DNA of 64,000 bases from CALANV01 sp036381615 (GCA_036381615.1 DASVCL010000049.1:17667-81666); one strand, 5' to 3'; positions 33,171 through 42,081 are shown, numbered from the stretch's first letter. Notes: a model not told the origin generated them from the letters alone. Numbers and translations are program-made.

Positions 33171-33893
33171 ATGCAGGCCATGTCCGAGCGGTCGATCGTC
33201 ATCCTGACCGGTGCCGGGATTTCCAAGGAATCCGGTCTCGACACGTTCCGCGATGCCGACGGCATCTGGTCCCGGGTCCGGATCGAGGACGTCGCCACGC
33301 CCGACGCCTTCGCCCGCGACCCGGCCCGTGTCCATGCCTTCTACAACGCACGCCGGCGCGGGTTGCTGGCTGCGGGCGTCGCCCCCAATCCGGCGCATCT
33401 TGCGCTGGCTCGCCTCGAAGCCGAGTGGCCGGGTCCGGTGCTGCTGGTGACGCAGAACATCGACGACCTGCACGAACGCGCCGGCTCCCGCAATCTCCGT
33501 CACATCCACGGCGAGCTGCTCAAGTCGCGCTGCAGCGCCTGCGGCGACGTGCGCGCCTGCCGGGACGATCTGGACGTGACGCTTGTCTGCCCCGCTTGCG
33601 GCCGCGCGGGCGGGCTCCGGCCGCATGTGGTGTGGTTCGGCGAGATGCCGTTCCATCTGGATGAAGTCTATGCAGCGCTGGCGGACTGCGCCGTGTTCAT
33701 CTCCATCGGCACGTCGGGCAACGTCTATCCCGCCGCCGGGTTCGTCGCCGAGGCGCGCGCGGCCGGCGCCCACACGGTCGAGCTCAACCTCGAGCCGTCC
33801 GAGGGCCGCAGCCTGTTCGCCGAGGCGATCTACGGACCCGCCGGCACGGTCGTTCCTGCTTATGTGTCGCGGCTCTTGAAGGAGAAATCGTGA
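33171..33893 (+). CDS. cobB: Sir2-family NAD-dependent protein deacylase
   Basis: About 240 aa. ILTGAGISKESGLDTFRD, TQNIDDLHERAG and catalytic His in HIHGELL are present, as is a four-Cys zinc site (CSACGDVRAC... CPAC). ISIGTSGNVYPAA and ELNLEPSEG complete the Rossmann fold. It removes acetyl or succinyl groups from lysines. ATG 33171 is chosen; ATG 33180 or GTG 33144 are possible. The next gene starts inside its stop codon (GTGA). Confidence 0.92.
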   Translation: MQAMSERSIVILTGAGISKESGLDTFRDADGIWSRVRIEDVATPDAFARDPARVHAFYNARRRGLLAAGVAPNPAHLALARLEAEWPGPVLLVTQNIDDLHERAGSRNLRHIHGELLKSRCSACGDVRACRDDLDVTLVCPACGRAGGLRPHVVWFGEMPFHLDEVYAALADCAVFISIGTSGNVYPAAGFVAEARAAGAHTVELNLEPSEGRSLFAEAIYGPAGTVVPAYVSRLLKEKS

Positions 33894-34510
33894 CCGTCGG
33901 TGCCGAAGCCGATCGTTCGCTCGACGAGGTGCTGCGGGCGGCGCAGGCCTGCCGGCTCTGCAAGGACGAGCTGCCGCTCGGGCCGCGGCCGGTGCTGCTG
34001 GTGCGGCCGACGTCGCGGCTTCTCATCGTCAGCCAGGCGCCGGGCACGCGCGTGCACGAAACAGGGTTGCCGTTCAATGATCGCAGCGGCGACCGGCTGC
34101 GCGACTGGCTCGGCATCGACCGCGAGACCTTTTATGACAATCCGCGGCTCGGCATCATGCCGGTCGGCCTGTGCTATCCGGGCGTCGACAAGAACGGCGG
34201 CGACCGGCCGCCGATGAAGATCTGTGCGCCGACATGGCATCCGCGCATCCGGCCACTGCTGCCGGCGGTGGAGTTCACGCTGCTCGTCGGCTCCTATGCC
34301 CAGGCGTATTACCTGCGCGGACGGCGCAAGCGAACGATGACCGACACGATCGCCGCGTGGCGCGAATACCTGCCCGAGTTTCTGCCGCTGCCGCATCCGT
34401 CGTGGCGCAATACGGCGTGGCTCGATCGCAATCCATGGTTCGCCCGCGACGTGCTGCCGTATCTGCGTCGGCAGGTATCTCGTCTTCTGGCTCTGGACGA
34501 CGGACGATGA
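33890..34510 (+). CDS. uracil-DNA glycosylase-like protein
   Basis: 206 aa starting at GTG 33890. The N-terminus has CRLC, then LLIVSQAPGTRVHETGLPFNDRSGDRLRDWLG (here the GEAPG motif is SQAPG), and the C-terminal LPHPSWRN corresponds to the family HPS motif. No four-Cys iron-sulphur set is complete, so it is unlike family 4 enzymes. By fold it recognises bases in DNA or a free nucleobase; substrate uncertain. Coupled on both sides: GTGA with cobB, ATGA with the methyltransferase. Confidence 0.85.
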   Translation: MTVGAEADRSLDEVLRAAQACRLCKDELPLGPRPVLLVRPTSRLLIVSQAPGTRVHETGLPFNDRSGDRLRDWLGIDRETFYDNPRLGIMPVGLCYPGVDKNGGDRPPMKICAPTWHPRIRPLLPAVEFTLLVGSYAQAYYLRGRRKRTMTDTIAAWREYLPEFLPLPHPSWRNTAWLDRNPWFARDVLPYLRRQVSRLLALDDGR

Positions 34511-35247
34511 CGGACGCGGTCTGGAGGCTGTTCAGCGGCTTGCCGCGCCAGGGGCCCGGCAGCGATGCCTGCACGCGCGCGGCGCTGCGCCGGCTTCCGC
34601 CCCTGCCGCAGCATCCGCGCATCCTCGACCTCGGCTGCGGCACCGGGCGTCAGACCCTCGTCCTGGCGGAATCGCTGCCCGGGGCGCGCATCGTGGCCGT
34701 GGACATTCATCGGCCCTATCTCGACGAGCTGGCGGCGAATGCCCGCGCACGCGGCGTCGCGGACCGGATCGAACCGCGCGAGGCCGACATGGCGGCGCTC
34801 GATCTGCCGCCCGACAGCTTCGATCTGATCTGGTCCGAGGGCGCGATCTACATCGTCGGTTTCGCGCGCGGGCTGGCCCTATGCCGGCCGTGGCTTCGCA
34901 CCGGCGGCTTTGTCGCCGTGACCGAGTGCTCATGGCTCGTCGACGAGCGTCCCGATGCGGCCGTGCGCTTCTGGTCCGAGGCCTATCCCGACATGGCCGG
35001 CATCAAGGAGAACATGCAACGTGCGCGCGACGCCGGCTTCAAGGTGCTGGACACGTTCGTGCTGCCGGTGACGGCGTGGTGGGCGGAGTATTACGATCCG
35101 TTGCAGGCCCGGATCGCCGCCATCAAGGACGCGGCCGACGACGCCCTGCGCCGGAAGATCGCGGCCGTCGAGCGCGAGATCGACGTCTTCCGCCGCTACG
35201 GCGACTCGTTCGGCTACGTGTTCTACCTGATGCGGCGGGCGGGCTGA
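34507..35247 (+). CDS. class I SAM-dependent methyltransferase
   Basis: 246 aa. The SAM-binding motif I is ILDLGCGTGRQTL, followed by VAVDIHRPYLDEL, EADMAALDLPPDSFDLIWSEGAIY (motif IV) and a C-terminal extension with WWAEYYDPLQARI. A small-molecule methyltransferase fold; acceptor unknown. Its ATG overlaps the stop of the glycosylase-like gene by ATGA, so the three genes cobB, glycosylase and methyltransferase are one translational unit. Confidence 0.9.
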   Translation: MTDAVWRLFSGLPRQGPGSDACTRAALRRLPPLPQHPRILDLGCGTGRQTLVLAESLPGARIVAVDIHRPYLDELAANARARGVADRIEPREADMAALDLPPDSFDLIWSEGAIYIVGFARGLALCRPWLRTGGFVAVTECSWLVDERPDAAVRFWSEAYPDMAGIKENMQRARDAGFKVLDTFVLPVTAWWAEYYDPLQARIAAIKDAADDALRRKIAAVEREIDVFRRYGDSFGYVFYLMRRAG

Positions 35248-35273
35248 CGGCTGATACCAGCGGCGAGGGGACG

Positions 35274-36056
35274 ATGGGCGAGGCAGGTCGGATCGAGGAA
35301 GCGGCACGGTTCATGTGGCAGGCGCACCAGCGGCGCGAGCCGTATCGCAATCTGCCGCCGGAGATCCGACCGCAAACGCTCGCTGACGCCTATGCCGCGC
35401 AGGAGGTCTTCCACGACCTTGCACGGCCGACGCATGGGCCCGTTGCCGGGCTCAAGATCGCGACGACGACGAAGGTGATGCAGGATCTGATGGGAATCGA
35501 CCATCCGTGCGGCGGCGTCATCTTCGCGAACACCGTGCACCCCACGCCCGCCCGGCTCGCCTGCGCGGATTTCGTCAACCTCCGCCTCGAATGCGAGATC
35601 GCGTTCCGCTTGGGCGCCGACCTGCCGCCGCGCAAGGATCCGTACACGGCGGAAAACGTCCGGGACGCCGTCGCCGCGCTGATGCCGGCCTTCGAACTGA
35701 TCGAGGACCGCAACGCCGTCTACCGCGAGACCGACGCCTACAGCATGATCGTCGACAACTGCTGGAATGCGGGCGTCGTCCTCGGCGCGCCGGTCGGGAT
35801 GCGGCCGGACATCGATCCCGGTCGGCTCCACGGACGCCTCGAGATCAACGGCCGGCCGGTGAGCGAGGGCGATGCCGATGATCCCCTGGGCGCGCTCGCC
35901 TGGCTCGCCAATCTCGTCGCGGCGCGCGGCCGGCCGATCCGCCGCGACATGGTCGTGATCACCGGCAGCCTCGTCGCCACCGTGTCGGTCGCGCCGGGCG
36001 ACACCGCCGTCTTCACGGTCGACGGGTTGGGTTCGGTACGGCTGGAACTGCGCTGA
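35274..36056 (+). CDS. 2-keto-4-pentenoate hydratase/fumarylacetoacetate hydrolase-fold enzyme
   Basis: 260 aa of the MhpD/FAH superfamily. Acidic metal ligands appear in LRLECEIAFRLG and PAFELIEDR; the ending VITGSLVATVSVAPGDTAVFTVDGLGSVRLEL is typical. Members hydrate 2-hydroxypenta-2,4-dienoate or decarboxylate/hydrolyse related acids of aromatic catabolism. It is 14 kb from the gentisate dioxygenase, so a link to maleyl- or fumarylpyruvate cleavage is only a possibility. GGCGAGGGGACG precedes ATG 35274. Confidence 0.85.
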   Translation: MGEAGRIEEAARFMWQAHQRREPYRNLPPEIRPQTLADAYAAQEVFHDLARPTHGPVAGLKIATTTKVMQDLMGIDHPCGGVIFANTVHPTPARLACADFVNLRLECEIAFRLGADLPPRKDPYTAENVRDAVAALMPAFELIEDRNAVYRETDAYSMIVDNCWNAGVVLGAPVGMRPDIDPGRLHGRLEINGRPVSEGDADDPLGALAWLANLVAARGRPIRRDMVVITGSLVATVSVAPGDTAVFTVDGLGSVRLELR

Positions 36057-36107
36057 ACGTCCCGGCCGCGTGGCCCGATGGTGCCGCGCGTGATCTTGCG
36101 TCCGCCC

Positions 36108-36512
36108 TCAATCGAAGCTCTGGGCTTCGATCGCCGACATATCCGCGTCGGAGAATCCGAAGTGGTGGCCGATCTCGTGGATCAGGACGTGACGGACGAT
36201 GTGGGCCAAGTCCTCGCCGCTTTCGCACCAGTAGTCGAGCAGCGGCCGGCGGTAGAGGAACACCATGTCGGGCATGGCGTTCGGGTCGGTGACGCTCTTG
36301 TGAATCAGATCGACGCCGCGATAGAGGCCGAGCAGGTCGAACGGGCTTTCGAGGTTCATCTCCTGCTCCGTTTCCTCGTCGGGGAACTCTTCGACGCGGA
36401 TCACCACGTTGCGGACGTGCCGGCGCAGCTCGTCGGGAATCGTCTTGAGCGCGTCGTAGGCAAGCCGTTCGATGTCGGCAAGCGTGGGCGGGCGGATCTC
36501 CGGCAAACTCAT
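36108..36512 (-). CDS. small zincin-like metallopeptidase
   Basis: 134 aa of the DUF1025/zincin_1 family, with HEIGHHFGFSD near the C-terminus (HExxH plus a third ligand Asp). The N-terminus LADIERLAYDALKTIPDELRR is conserved. Cytoplasmic; substrate not established. Monocistronic and convergent with the hydratase-like gene. Confidence 0.9.
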   Translation of the reverse strand: MSLPEIRPPTLADIERLAYDALKTIPDELRRHVRNVVIRVEEFPDEETEQEMNLESPFDLLGLYRGVDLIHKSVTDPNAMPDMVFLYRRPLLDYWCESGEDLAHIVRHVLIHEIGHHFGFSDADMSAIEAQSFD

Positions 36513-36603
36513 GCGGGAAAGGCTAGCGCGACTTGATGGGCGGCGAAAGCCGGTCCACGCTCATATCGGATCTGCATGTCATGCGCAGCTTGGGAGGATG
36601 GGG

Positions 36604-36891
36604 ATGTCGGAGAAACTGGCCGGCGAGGCGCGGGGCAAGGCGTTGGCGGAACTGCAGGGCTGGACCGTCGCATCGGACCGCGACGCGATCCAGAAGGAAT
36701 TCCGCTTCAAGGATTTCAACGCGGCGTTCGCGTTCATGACGCGCGTCGCGCTGATGGCCGAAAAGATGGACCACCATCCCGAATGGTCCAACGTCTACAA
36801 CCGCGTCCACATCACGTTGTCGACGCACGATGCCGGCGGACTGACCGAACGCGACATCCGGCTCGCCAAGTTCATCGACCTCGTGGCCTAG
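36604..36891 (+). CDS. phhB: pterin-4a-carbinolamine dehydratase
   Basis: 95 aa. The catalytic signature EKMDHHPEWSNVYNRVHITLSTHDAGGLTERD is complete with both active-site His. It recycles 4a-hydroxytetrahydrobiopterin, normally after phenylalanine hydroxylase, which is not in the window. GGGAGGATGGGG precedes ATG 36604. Its TAG (36889-36891) overlaps the TAG of the convergent downstream gene. Confidence 0.94.
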   Translation: MSEKLAGEARGKALAELQGWTVASDRDAIQKEFRFKDFNAAFAFMTRVALMAEKMDHHPEWSNVYNRVHITLSTHDAGGLTERDIRLAKFIDLVA

Positions 36892-37490
36892 TCCGCCGCA
36901 CCGCCGCCCCCGGCGGCATGGCCGCCGTCATGCGTGTCGGGCGCTGCGATCCACCAGGGCGCGCGCAGCCATGTCGTCACCGCTTGCCGGGCGCCGGCGA
37001 TCACGCGGGGATCAGCGTCGCGCAACTCATGATCGCGGACGAGTGTTTCGACGAGGCGGTCGGGATCGTCGATCTCGCCGTTTTGCGAGAGCGCCAGCCA
37101 GAATGCGCCCTCGCCGCGCTGCGAGGGATCCTGCGCGCGCCGGATGAGCAGCCGGCCCAGCTCGGCGGCCGCCTGTCTTCCGCTCGGCAGCATCACCGCC
37201 TCGATCTCGAGCGGTTCCTTGGATACGCCGTAATGGATCGCCGCCCGATAAAAACGGTCCGCAAGGCCGAAGAGCCGGCCCGCCTCGACGGCGTCGCCGG
37301 CCGCCTCGCGTGACCGGGCGGCCTCCCGATAGGCGGTTCCTTGCTGCAGGAACGAATACGCCACGGCCTCGAGGAGGTCGGCCGGCTCGGCATAATGGCA
37401 GCTTTGACGGATCGGGACATCACGCGCCGACGCCCAGCCGCCGACCAGGACAAGGGCGGCCGCAAGGACCATTCGCTTCGGCACGTGCAT
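36888..37490 (-). CDS. secreted protein of unknown function with helical-repeat-like core
   Basis: 200 aa with a signal peptide (MVLAAALVLVGGWASA before RDVPIR). The mature part is helical, with Sel1/TPR-like wording (AAGDAVEAGRLFGLADRFYRAAIHYG, LLIRRAQDPSQRGEGAFWLALS) and ends in a Gly/Ala/His tail. No enzyme motif is visible. A periplasmic adaptor or assembly role would fit, but this is a guess. Confidence 0.8.
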   Translation of the reverse strand: MHVPKRMVLAAALVLVGGWASARDVPIRQSCHYAEPADLLEAVAYSFLQQGTAYREAARSREAAGDAVEAGRLFGLADRFYRAAIHYGVSKEPLEIEAVMLPSGRQAAAELGRLLIRRAQDPSQRGEGAFWLALSQNGEIDDPDRLVETLVRDHELRDADPRVIAGARQAVTTWLRAPWWIAAPDTHDGGHAAGGGGAAD

Positions 37491-37857
37491 GAGGTGCCTC
37501 CCGTTCGACGGCGGCGGACGCCGATGTCCGACGTGACGTATCGTGGCTGTGGCAAGAAGCGGCGGCGTCGCGGATGTGCCTTGTGGTCTTCGCGCCGCTC
37601 CATCCCACTCTAGGCCCGGCGCGACGCCGCCTCAAAGCCGATCCCGGGCGATGCCCGAAAGATCAGGGCTCTTCCGGCAAGGACCGCGACGACGCTCGCA
37701 TCCAGATGCCCCACGGGCCTGCCGTCGCGCTTGGGGCGGGCGGCCCGTTTTCCCGCCGGAATCAAGGGGCGGGACGCCGGAGATCATTTCCGGTGTCCCG
37801 TTGTCCCGCGGACTTGGTTCAGGAGGGCGCTTGACGGCTGTCCCGTGCGGGACGGCT
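37491..37857. other. 367-bp gene-free interval with two GTCCCG hairpins
   Basis: No gene is supported. Near the right end two hairpins share the CGGGAC/GTCCCG core: CGGGACGCCGGA/TCCGGTGTCCCG (about 37771-37801) and GCTGTCCCG/CGGGACGGC (37837-37856). The second lies directly after the stop of the minus-strand SDR gene, so it may serve as its transcript end, without a T-tract. Confidence 0.45.
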
Positions 37858-38619
37858 TCAGCGCGGTCCCATGCGGATGGCGCCGTCGAGGCGGATGACC
37901 TCGCCGTTGAGCATGGGATTGTCGATGATGTGCATGACCAGTTTCGCGTATTCCTCCGGCGTGCCGAAGCGGGTCGGGAACGGCACCTGGGCGGCGAGGC
38001 TGTCCTGCACCTGCTGCGGCATGCCGAGCAGCATCGGCGTGCCGAACAGGCCCGGCGCGATCGCCATGACGCGGATGCCGCTGCGCGCGAACTCGCGCGC
38101 CGCGGGCAGCGTCAGCGCCGCGACGCCGCCCTTGGAGGCGGCGTAGGCGGCCTGGCCGATCTGTCCCTCGAACGCGGCGACCGACGCGGTGGAGACGATC
38201 ACGCCGCGCTCGCCGTCGGCGAGCGGCTCCAGCTTGCCCGCATCGGCGGCGACCAGCCGCATCATGTTGAATGTGCCGATCAGGTTGACGTTGATGACGC
38301 GGACGAAATCGGCGAGCGCCATCGGCCCGTCCTTGCCAACGATGCGCGCGGCCGGCGCGATGCCGGCGCAGTTGACGAGGATGCGCGCGGCGCCGTGCCG
38401 CTCGCGCGCCTCGGCGACGGCACGCTCGGCGTCCTCCGCGCTCGTCACGTCGCACTTGACGGCGAGGCCGCCGATCTCCTTCGCGACCTTCTCCGCGCCC
38501 TCGATGTTGACGTCCATGACCGTCACCTTCGCGCCCGCGGCCGCGAGCGCGCGCGCCGTCCCGGCGCCCAGGCCCGACCCGCCGCCCGTGACGATCGCCG
38601 CATGTCCTTTCACCTGCAT
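37858..38619 (-). CDS. short-chain 3-hydroxyacyl-CoA dehydrogenase (type-2 like)
   Basis: 253 aa SDR: TGGGSGLG cofactor loop, DVTSAED, NCAGIAPA, then STASVAAFEGQIGQAAYAASKGGVAAL with catalytic Ser, Tyr and Lys, and IAPGLFGTPML. This pattern is that of HSD17B10-type 3-hydroxyacyl-CoA or 2-methyl-3-hydroxybutyryl-CoA dehydrogenases. It is divergent from the DUF3429 gene with a palindrome between them (38650-38669). Confidence 0.88.
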   Translation of the reverse strand: MQVKGHAAIVTGGGSGLGAGTARALAAAGAKVTVMDVNIEGAEKVAKEIGGLAVKCDVTSAEDAERAVAEARERHGAARILVNCAGIAPAARIVGKDGPMALADFVRVINVNLIGTFNMMRLVAADAGKLEPLADGERGVIVSTASVAAFEGQIGQAAYAASKGGVAALTLPAAREFARSGIRVMAIAPGLFGTPMLLGMPQQVQDSLAAQVPFPTRFGTPEEYAKLVMHIIDNPMLNGEVIRLDGAIRMGPR

Positions 38620-38649
38620 GGCTTGTGCCCCCTGATCCGGCGTTCTAGA

Positions 38650-38669
38650 AGCGGTTGGTTGTAACCGCT
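38650..38669. promoter_or_regulatory. operator-like palindrome between divergent genes
   Basis: AGCGGTT (38650-38656) and AACCGCT (38663-38669) form a perfect inverted repeat with a 6-bp centre in the 72-bp divergent space. It may be a TetR- or MarR-type operator; no regulator gene is adjacent. Confidence 0.45.
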
Positions 38670-38691
38670 GCCCTGTCCAGGTGTCGAGGCC

Positions 38692-39132
38692 ATGCCGATC
38701 CGCATACCGCGTCCCGCGCTTGTCCTCGCGCTCGCCGGGCTCGTCCCGTTCGTCGTGCTCGCGGCCGCGATCTGGCTCGTGCCGTCCGATGTCGCGCCGG
38801 TGATGCTCGCCTTCCAGCTTGCCTGGACCGCAGTGAACATCGCGTTTCTCGGCGCGGTCCATTGGGGCGTGGCGCTCGCGCGTCCCGACGCGCTCGGCTG
38901 GCCGCGGCTCGCCTGGAGCGTGCTGCCGGCCGTCCTCGGCTTCCTCGCCCAGTTCATGACGACGGCGCCCGCGCTGCTGACGCTCATCCTGTGCGTGTGG
39001 CTGTCGTTCGTCGTCGATGCGCGGGCCGCCGCCGCCGGACTCCTGCCCGGCTGGTACGTTCAGCTGCGGCGGCTGACCGCGCCCGTCGTCGTGCTGTCGC
39101 TGGGTGCGACGCTGCTCGCCGTGCTGATCTGA
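38692..39132 (+). CDS. DUF3429 membrane protein
   Basis: 146 aa with five predicted transmembrane helices. The conserved segment is AFLGAVHWGVALARPDALGWPRLAWSVLPAVLGFLA. Function unknown. Its last 73 bp overlap the 3' end of the convergent DMT transporter gene. Confidence 0.85.
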   Translation: MPIRIPRPALVLALAGLVPFVVLAAAIWLVPSDVAPVMLAFQLAWTAVNIAFLGAVHWGVALARPDALGWPRLAWSVLPAVLGFLAQFMTTAPALLTLILCVWLSFVVDARAAAAGLLPGWYVQLRRLTAPVVVLSLGATLLAVLI

Positions 39133-40052
39133 ACCGGCGCGCCGGGCATCGCGGTGCCGGCGGTAACCGGGCGCCGCAGCTTCGCCTCGCGCCGCGTGAT
39201 GTAGAGCGTGCTGGCGACGATCACGAGCGCGCCGGCGATGGTCCAGCGGTCCGGCAGGTTCCCGAACAGCACGAAGCCGTAGAACGTCGCGAACACGAGC
39301 CGCGCATAATCGACGGGATCGACCGCCGTCGCCTCGGCGAGGCGGTAGCTGCGGATCGTGAAATACTGGCCCAGCGAGCCGAGCCCGCCGATCAGCATCA
39401 ACCCGCCGAGCTCGAGCGGCGTCGGCGTGCGCCACACGTAGAGGGCGGGTCCGAGCGACAGCAGCGAACTGATCAGGGTGAAGTAGAAGATGATGGTTTC
39501 CGGCCGTTCGGTTGTGGCGAGCCGCTTCACCTGCACGCCCACGGCGGCGACGAACAGCGCGCTGGTCGCCGCGGCCACGGTCGCCACGTCGATCGTCGCC
39601 ACACCCGGCCGCACCATGATGACGACGCCGGCGAAGCCGACGATCGTCGCCGTCCAGCGCCGCCAGCGGACGATCTCGTGGAGGAAGATGACCGCGAGCA
39701 CGATCGTGAACAGCGGCCGCGTGAAACTCAGCGCCGTGGCGTCGGCGAGCGGCAGGTGCGTGACGGCGTAGAAGCCGAGCGCCATCGCCGTGTAGCCGGT
39801 GAGGCCGCGGGCGAGATGTCCGCCCCAGCGACCCGTGCGCAGGATGCCCACGCCCGCGCGCAGCACGAACGGCACGACGGCGAGGCCGCCGAAGACGCAG
39901 CGGAAGAACGCGATCTCCAGCGCGTGCATGTGCTGCCCGAGCAGCTTGATGCAGGCGTCCATGGTCGAGAACGACAGCGCGGCCAGCAGCATCCACAAGG
40001 CGCCGCGGACGTTCGACGGCAGCGCGCGCAGTCGCGCCTGGACCCGGCTCAT
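39060..40052 (-). CDS. EamA/DMT family transporter, paralogue 3
   Basis: 330 aa, ten predicted transmembrane helices in two EamA repeats. FYAVTHLPLADATALSFTRPLF and GFAGVVIMVRPG mark the first repeat. The C-terminal ~35 residues are hydrophilic and encoded opposite the DUF3429 gene. ATG 40052 overlaps the stop of paralogue 2 (ATGA). DMT proteins export amino acids, nucleobases or other metabolites; substrate unknown. Confidence 0.9.
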   Translation of the reverse strand: MSRVQARLRALPSNVRGALWMLLAALSFSTMDACIKLLGQHMHALEIAFFRCVFGGLAVVPFVLRAGVGILRTGRWGGHLARGLTGYTAMALGFYAVTHLPLADATALSFTRPLFTIVLAVIFLHEIVRWRRWTATIVGFAGVVIMVRPGVATIDVATVAAATSALFVAAVGVQVKRLATTERPETIIFYFTLISSLLSLGPALYVWRTPTPLELGGLMLIGGLGSLGQYFTIRSYRLAEATAVDPVDYARLVFATFYGFVLFGNLPDRWTIAGALVIVASTLYITRREAKLRRPVTAGTAMPGAPVQISTASSVAPSDSTTTGAVSRRS

Positions 40053-41005
40053 CCGCCCGCTCCCCCGCCGGGTGTCGCCTTGCCCAGCCGGTACTCGCGA
40101 TGGGCGATGTAGATGGTGCTGCCGATCAGGATCGTCGCGCCGGCGAGCGTCGACAGGTCCGGCACCTCGCCGAAGAGGAACAGGCCGTAGGCGACGGCGA
40201 ACAGCATGCGCGTCGAGTCGAACGGCGTGACCGCGCTGGCCTCGCCGATGCGGTAGGCGCGTAGCGCCAATGCCTGGCCGGTCGTCGCGCAGATGCCGAC
40301 GAGCACCATGAGCGCAAGCTCCACGGGCGTCGGCGTGATCCAGACGAGGTACGCGGGAACGGCCGAGACCAGCGTCGTGATGGTGGTGAAATAGAACAGG
40401 ACCGTGACGTTGCGCTCGGTCGTCGACAGTTTCTTGACCATGATGCCGACGTCGGCGACCAGGAAGGCGCCGAGCAGCGCCACCATGGCCGCCCAGTCGA
40501 ACGCGGTCGTGCCCGGCCGCACGATGATGAGCACGCCGACGAATCCAACCGCGGTCGCGGCCCAGCGCCGCCAGCCGACGACCTCGCCGAGGAACAGCAC
40601 GGCGAGGAAGATCACGAAAAGCGGCCGCGTGAACGAGATGGCGATCGCGTCCGCCAGCGGCAGGTGCGTCACCGCATAGAAGCCGCAGAACATGCCGGAG
40701 ATGCCGACGAGGGCGCGGGCGACGTGCAGGATCGGCCGCCCGGTGCGCAGCACCTCGCCGATGCGCCCGCGAAGCATCGGGCCCATCACGAACGGCAGGA
40801 CGGCAACGAACCCGAAGAGACAGCGGAAGAACTGCACCTGAAAGACGTCGAGCCGCGCGCCGACCGCCTTCACCATCGCGCCCTGCAGCGCGAAGAAGGC
40901 GCTGGCCAGCACCATCCACAGCGCGCCGCGCACATTGTCGGGAAGATCGCGCAGGCGTGCCGCCAACCTCGTGTGCGGGCGCGGGCCCACGCAGACGTCA
41001 GTCAT
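40049..41005 (-). CDS. EamA/DMT family transporter, paralogue 2
   Basis: 318 aa with ten predicted transmembrane helices. GFYAVTHLPLADAIAISFTRPLF is almost the same as in paralogue 3, showing recent duplication; the ARLRDLPDNVRGALWMVLAS start also matches. The gene overlaps both neighbours by a few bases, so all three are co-translated. Confidence 0.9.
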   Translation of the reverse strand: MTDVCVGPRPHTRLAARLRDLPDNVRGALWMVLASAFFALQGAMVKAVGARLDVFQVQFFRCLFGFVAVLPFVMGPMLRGRIGEVLRTGRPILHVARALVGISGMFCGFYAVTHLPLADAIAISFTRPLFVIFLAVLFLGEVVGWRRWAATAVGFVGVLIIVRPGTTAFDWAAMVALLGAFLVADVGIMVKKLSTTERNVTVLFYFTTITTLVSAVPAYLVWITPTPVELALMVLVGICATTGQALALRAYRIGEASAVTPFDSTRMLFAVAYGLFLFGEVPDLSTLAGATILIGSTIYIAHREYRLGKATPGGGAGG

Positions 41006-41939
41006 TGGCGGCGTGCGCGGCGCTCGGGGCAGGGGGCTTCGCCGCCGTACGGCGCGCGATCGCGGCCTCGCGCCGGGCGATATAGACAGTGGCGCCGACG
41101 ATGACGGCGGCGCCGATCCAGGTCCAGACGTCGGGCGCCTCGCCGAAGGCGAGCCAGGCGATCAGCGCGACGATCGGCAGTTTTGCGTAATCGAAGGCAA
41201 GCAGCGCCGAGGCGTCGCTGATCGCGAAGGCGCGGGTGAATGCCTGGTGGCCGGCCGTGCCGCACAGGCCGAGCAGCGCAATCCAGATCCAGGTATGCAG
41301 CGGCGGATTCGTCCACACGAACAGGGCGGGAACGAGCGAGAACGGGATGATATAGAGCGTCATGTAGGTCACGACGGCATTCGGATCCTCGACGCGGCTC
41401 AGTTGCCTGACCAGGACGATGTTGAGCCCCTGGATCGCGGCCGACAGCAGGACGAGCATCTCCGGCAGGCCGACCGAACCGAACCCGGGCCTCAGCACGA
41501 TCATCGCGCCGATGAAGCCGACGATGGTGGCGCTCCAGCGGCGCGCGCGGACCGTCTCGCCCAGGATGAGGACGGCGGCCACCGTCGCGAACAGCGGCGC
41601 CGTGAAGGCGAGCGCCGTGGCCTCGGCCAGCGGCATCATCGTCAGCGCGGTGAACCAGGCGAACATCGACAGCAGGCCGATCAGCGACCGCCCGAGATAG
41701 AGCCGCGTGTTGTCGGTGCGCAGTCCCCTTAATCCGGTGCGGACCAGCCACGGCACCATGAAGGCGAATCCGGCAAGATTGCGGAAAAAGACGATCTCCA
41801 GCGCATGGAGGTCTTCCGAGAGCTTCCGGATGAGCGCGCTCATGGCCGCGAAGAAGGCTGCGGCCACGATCATCCACAGCGCGGCGCGCGTCGGGCTCGA
41901 TCTGGCGGCGAATGCGGCGGAAAGGCGTTTGAGCGGCAT
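40998..41939 (-). CDS. EamA/DMT family transporter, paralogue 1
   Basis: 313 aa with ten predicted transmembrane helices; FTALTMMPLAEATALAFTAPLF is the diverged counterpart of the block in the two downstream copies. First gene of the tandem set. Its last 8 bp overlap paralogue 2. Divergent from the acetoacetyl-CoA synthetase gene. Confidence 0.9.
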   Translation of the reverse strand: MPLKRLSAAFAARSSPTRAALWMIVAAAFFAAMSALIRKLSEDLHALEIVFFRNLAGFAFMVPWLVRTGLRGLRTDNTRLYLGRSLIGLLSMFAWFTALTMMPLAEATALAFTAPLFATVAAVLILGETVRARRWSATIVGFIGAMIVLRPGFGSVGLPEMLVLLSAAIQGLNIVLVRQLSRVEDPNAVVTYMTLYIIPFSLVPALFVWTNPPLHTWIWIALLGLCGTAGHQAFTRAFAISDASALLAFDYAKLPIVALIAWLAFGEAPDVWTWIGAAVIVGATVYIARREAAIARRTAAKPPAPSAAHAAND

Positions 41940-42081
41940 GCGGATGGAGCTGGCGCCTCAACCTACGCTAGGTGGCGGCAGCCGCGCCAGCGCAGCGCGG
42001 ACAAAGCTCCTCTGCATCCGCCGCGCACCCTTCCGCGCCGCCGCGCTTTCGGGTTAAAAGGCCCCTAATTCGACAGGAGAC

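Noticed and set aside
35274..36056. Fumarylpyruvate hydrolase completing the gentisate pathway
   Set aside because: The sequence is closer to the 2-keto-4-pentenoate hydratase branch and the gene is 27 kb from the operon's own regulator context; no evidence ties it to gentisate.
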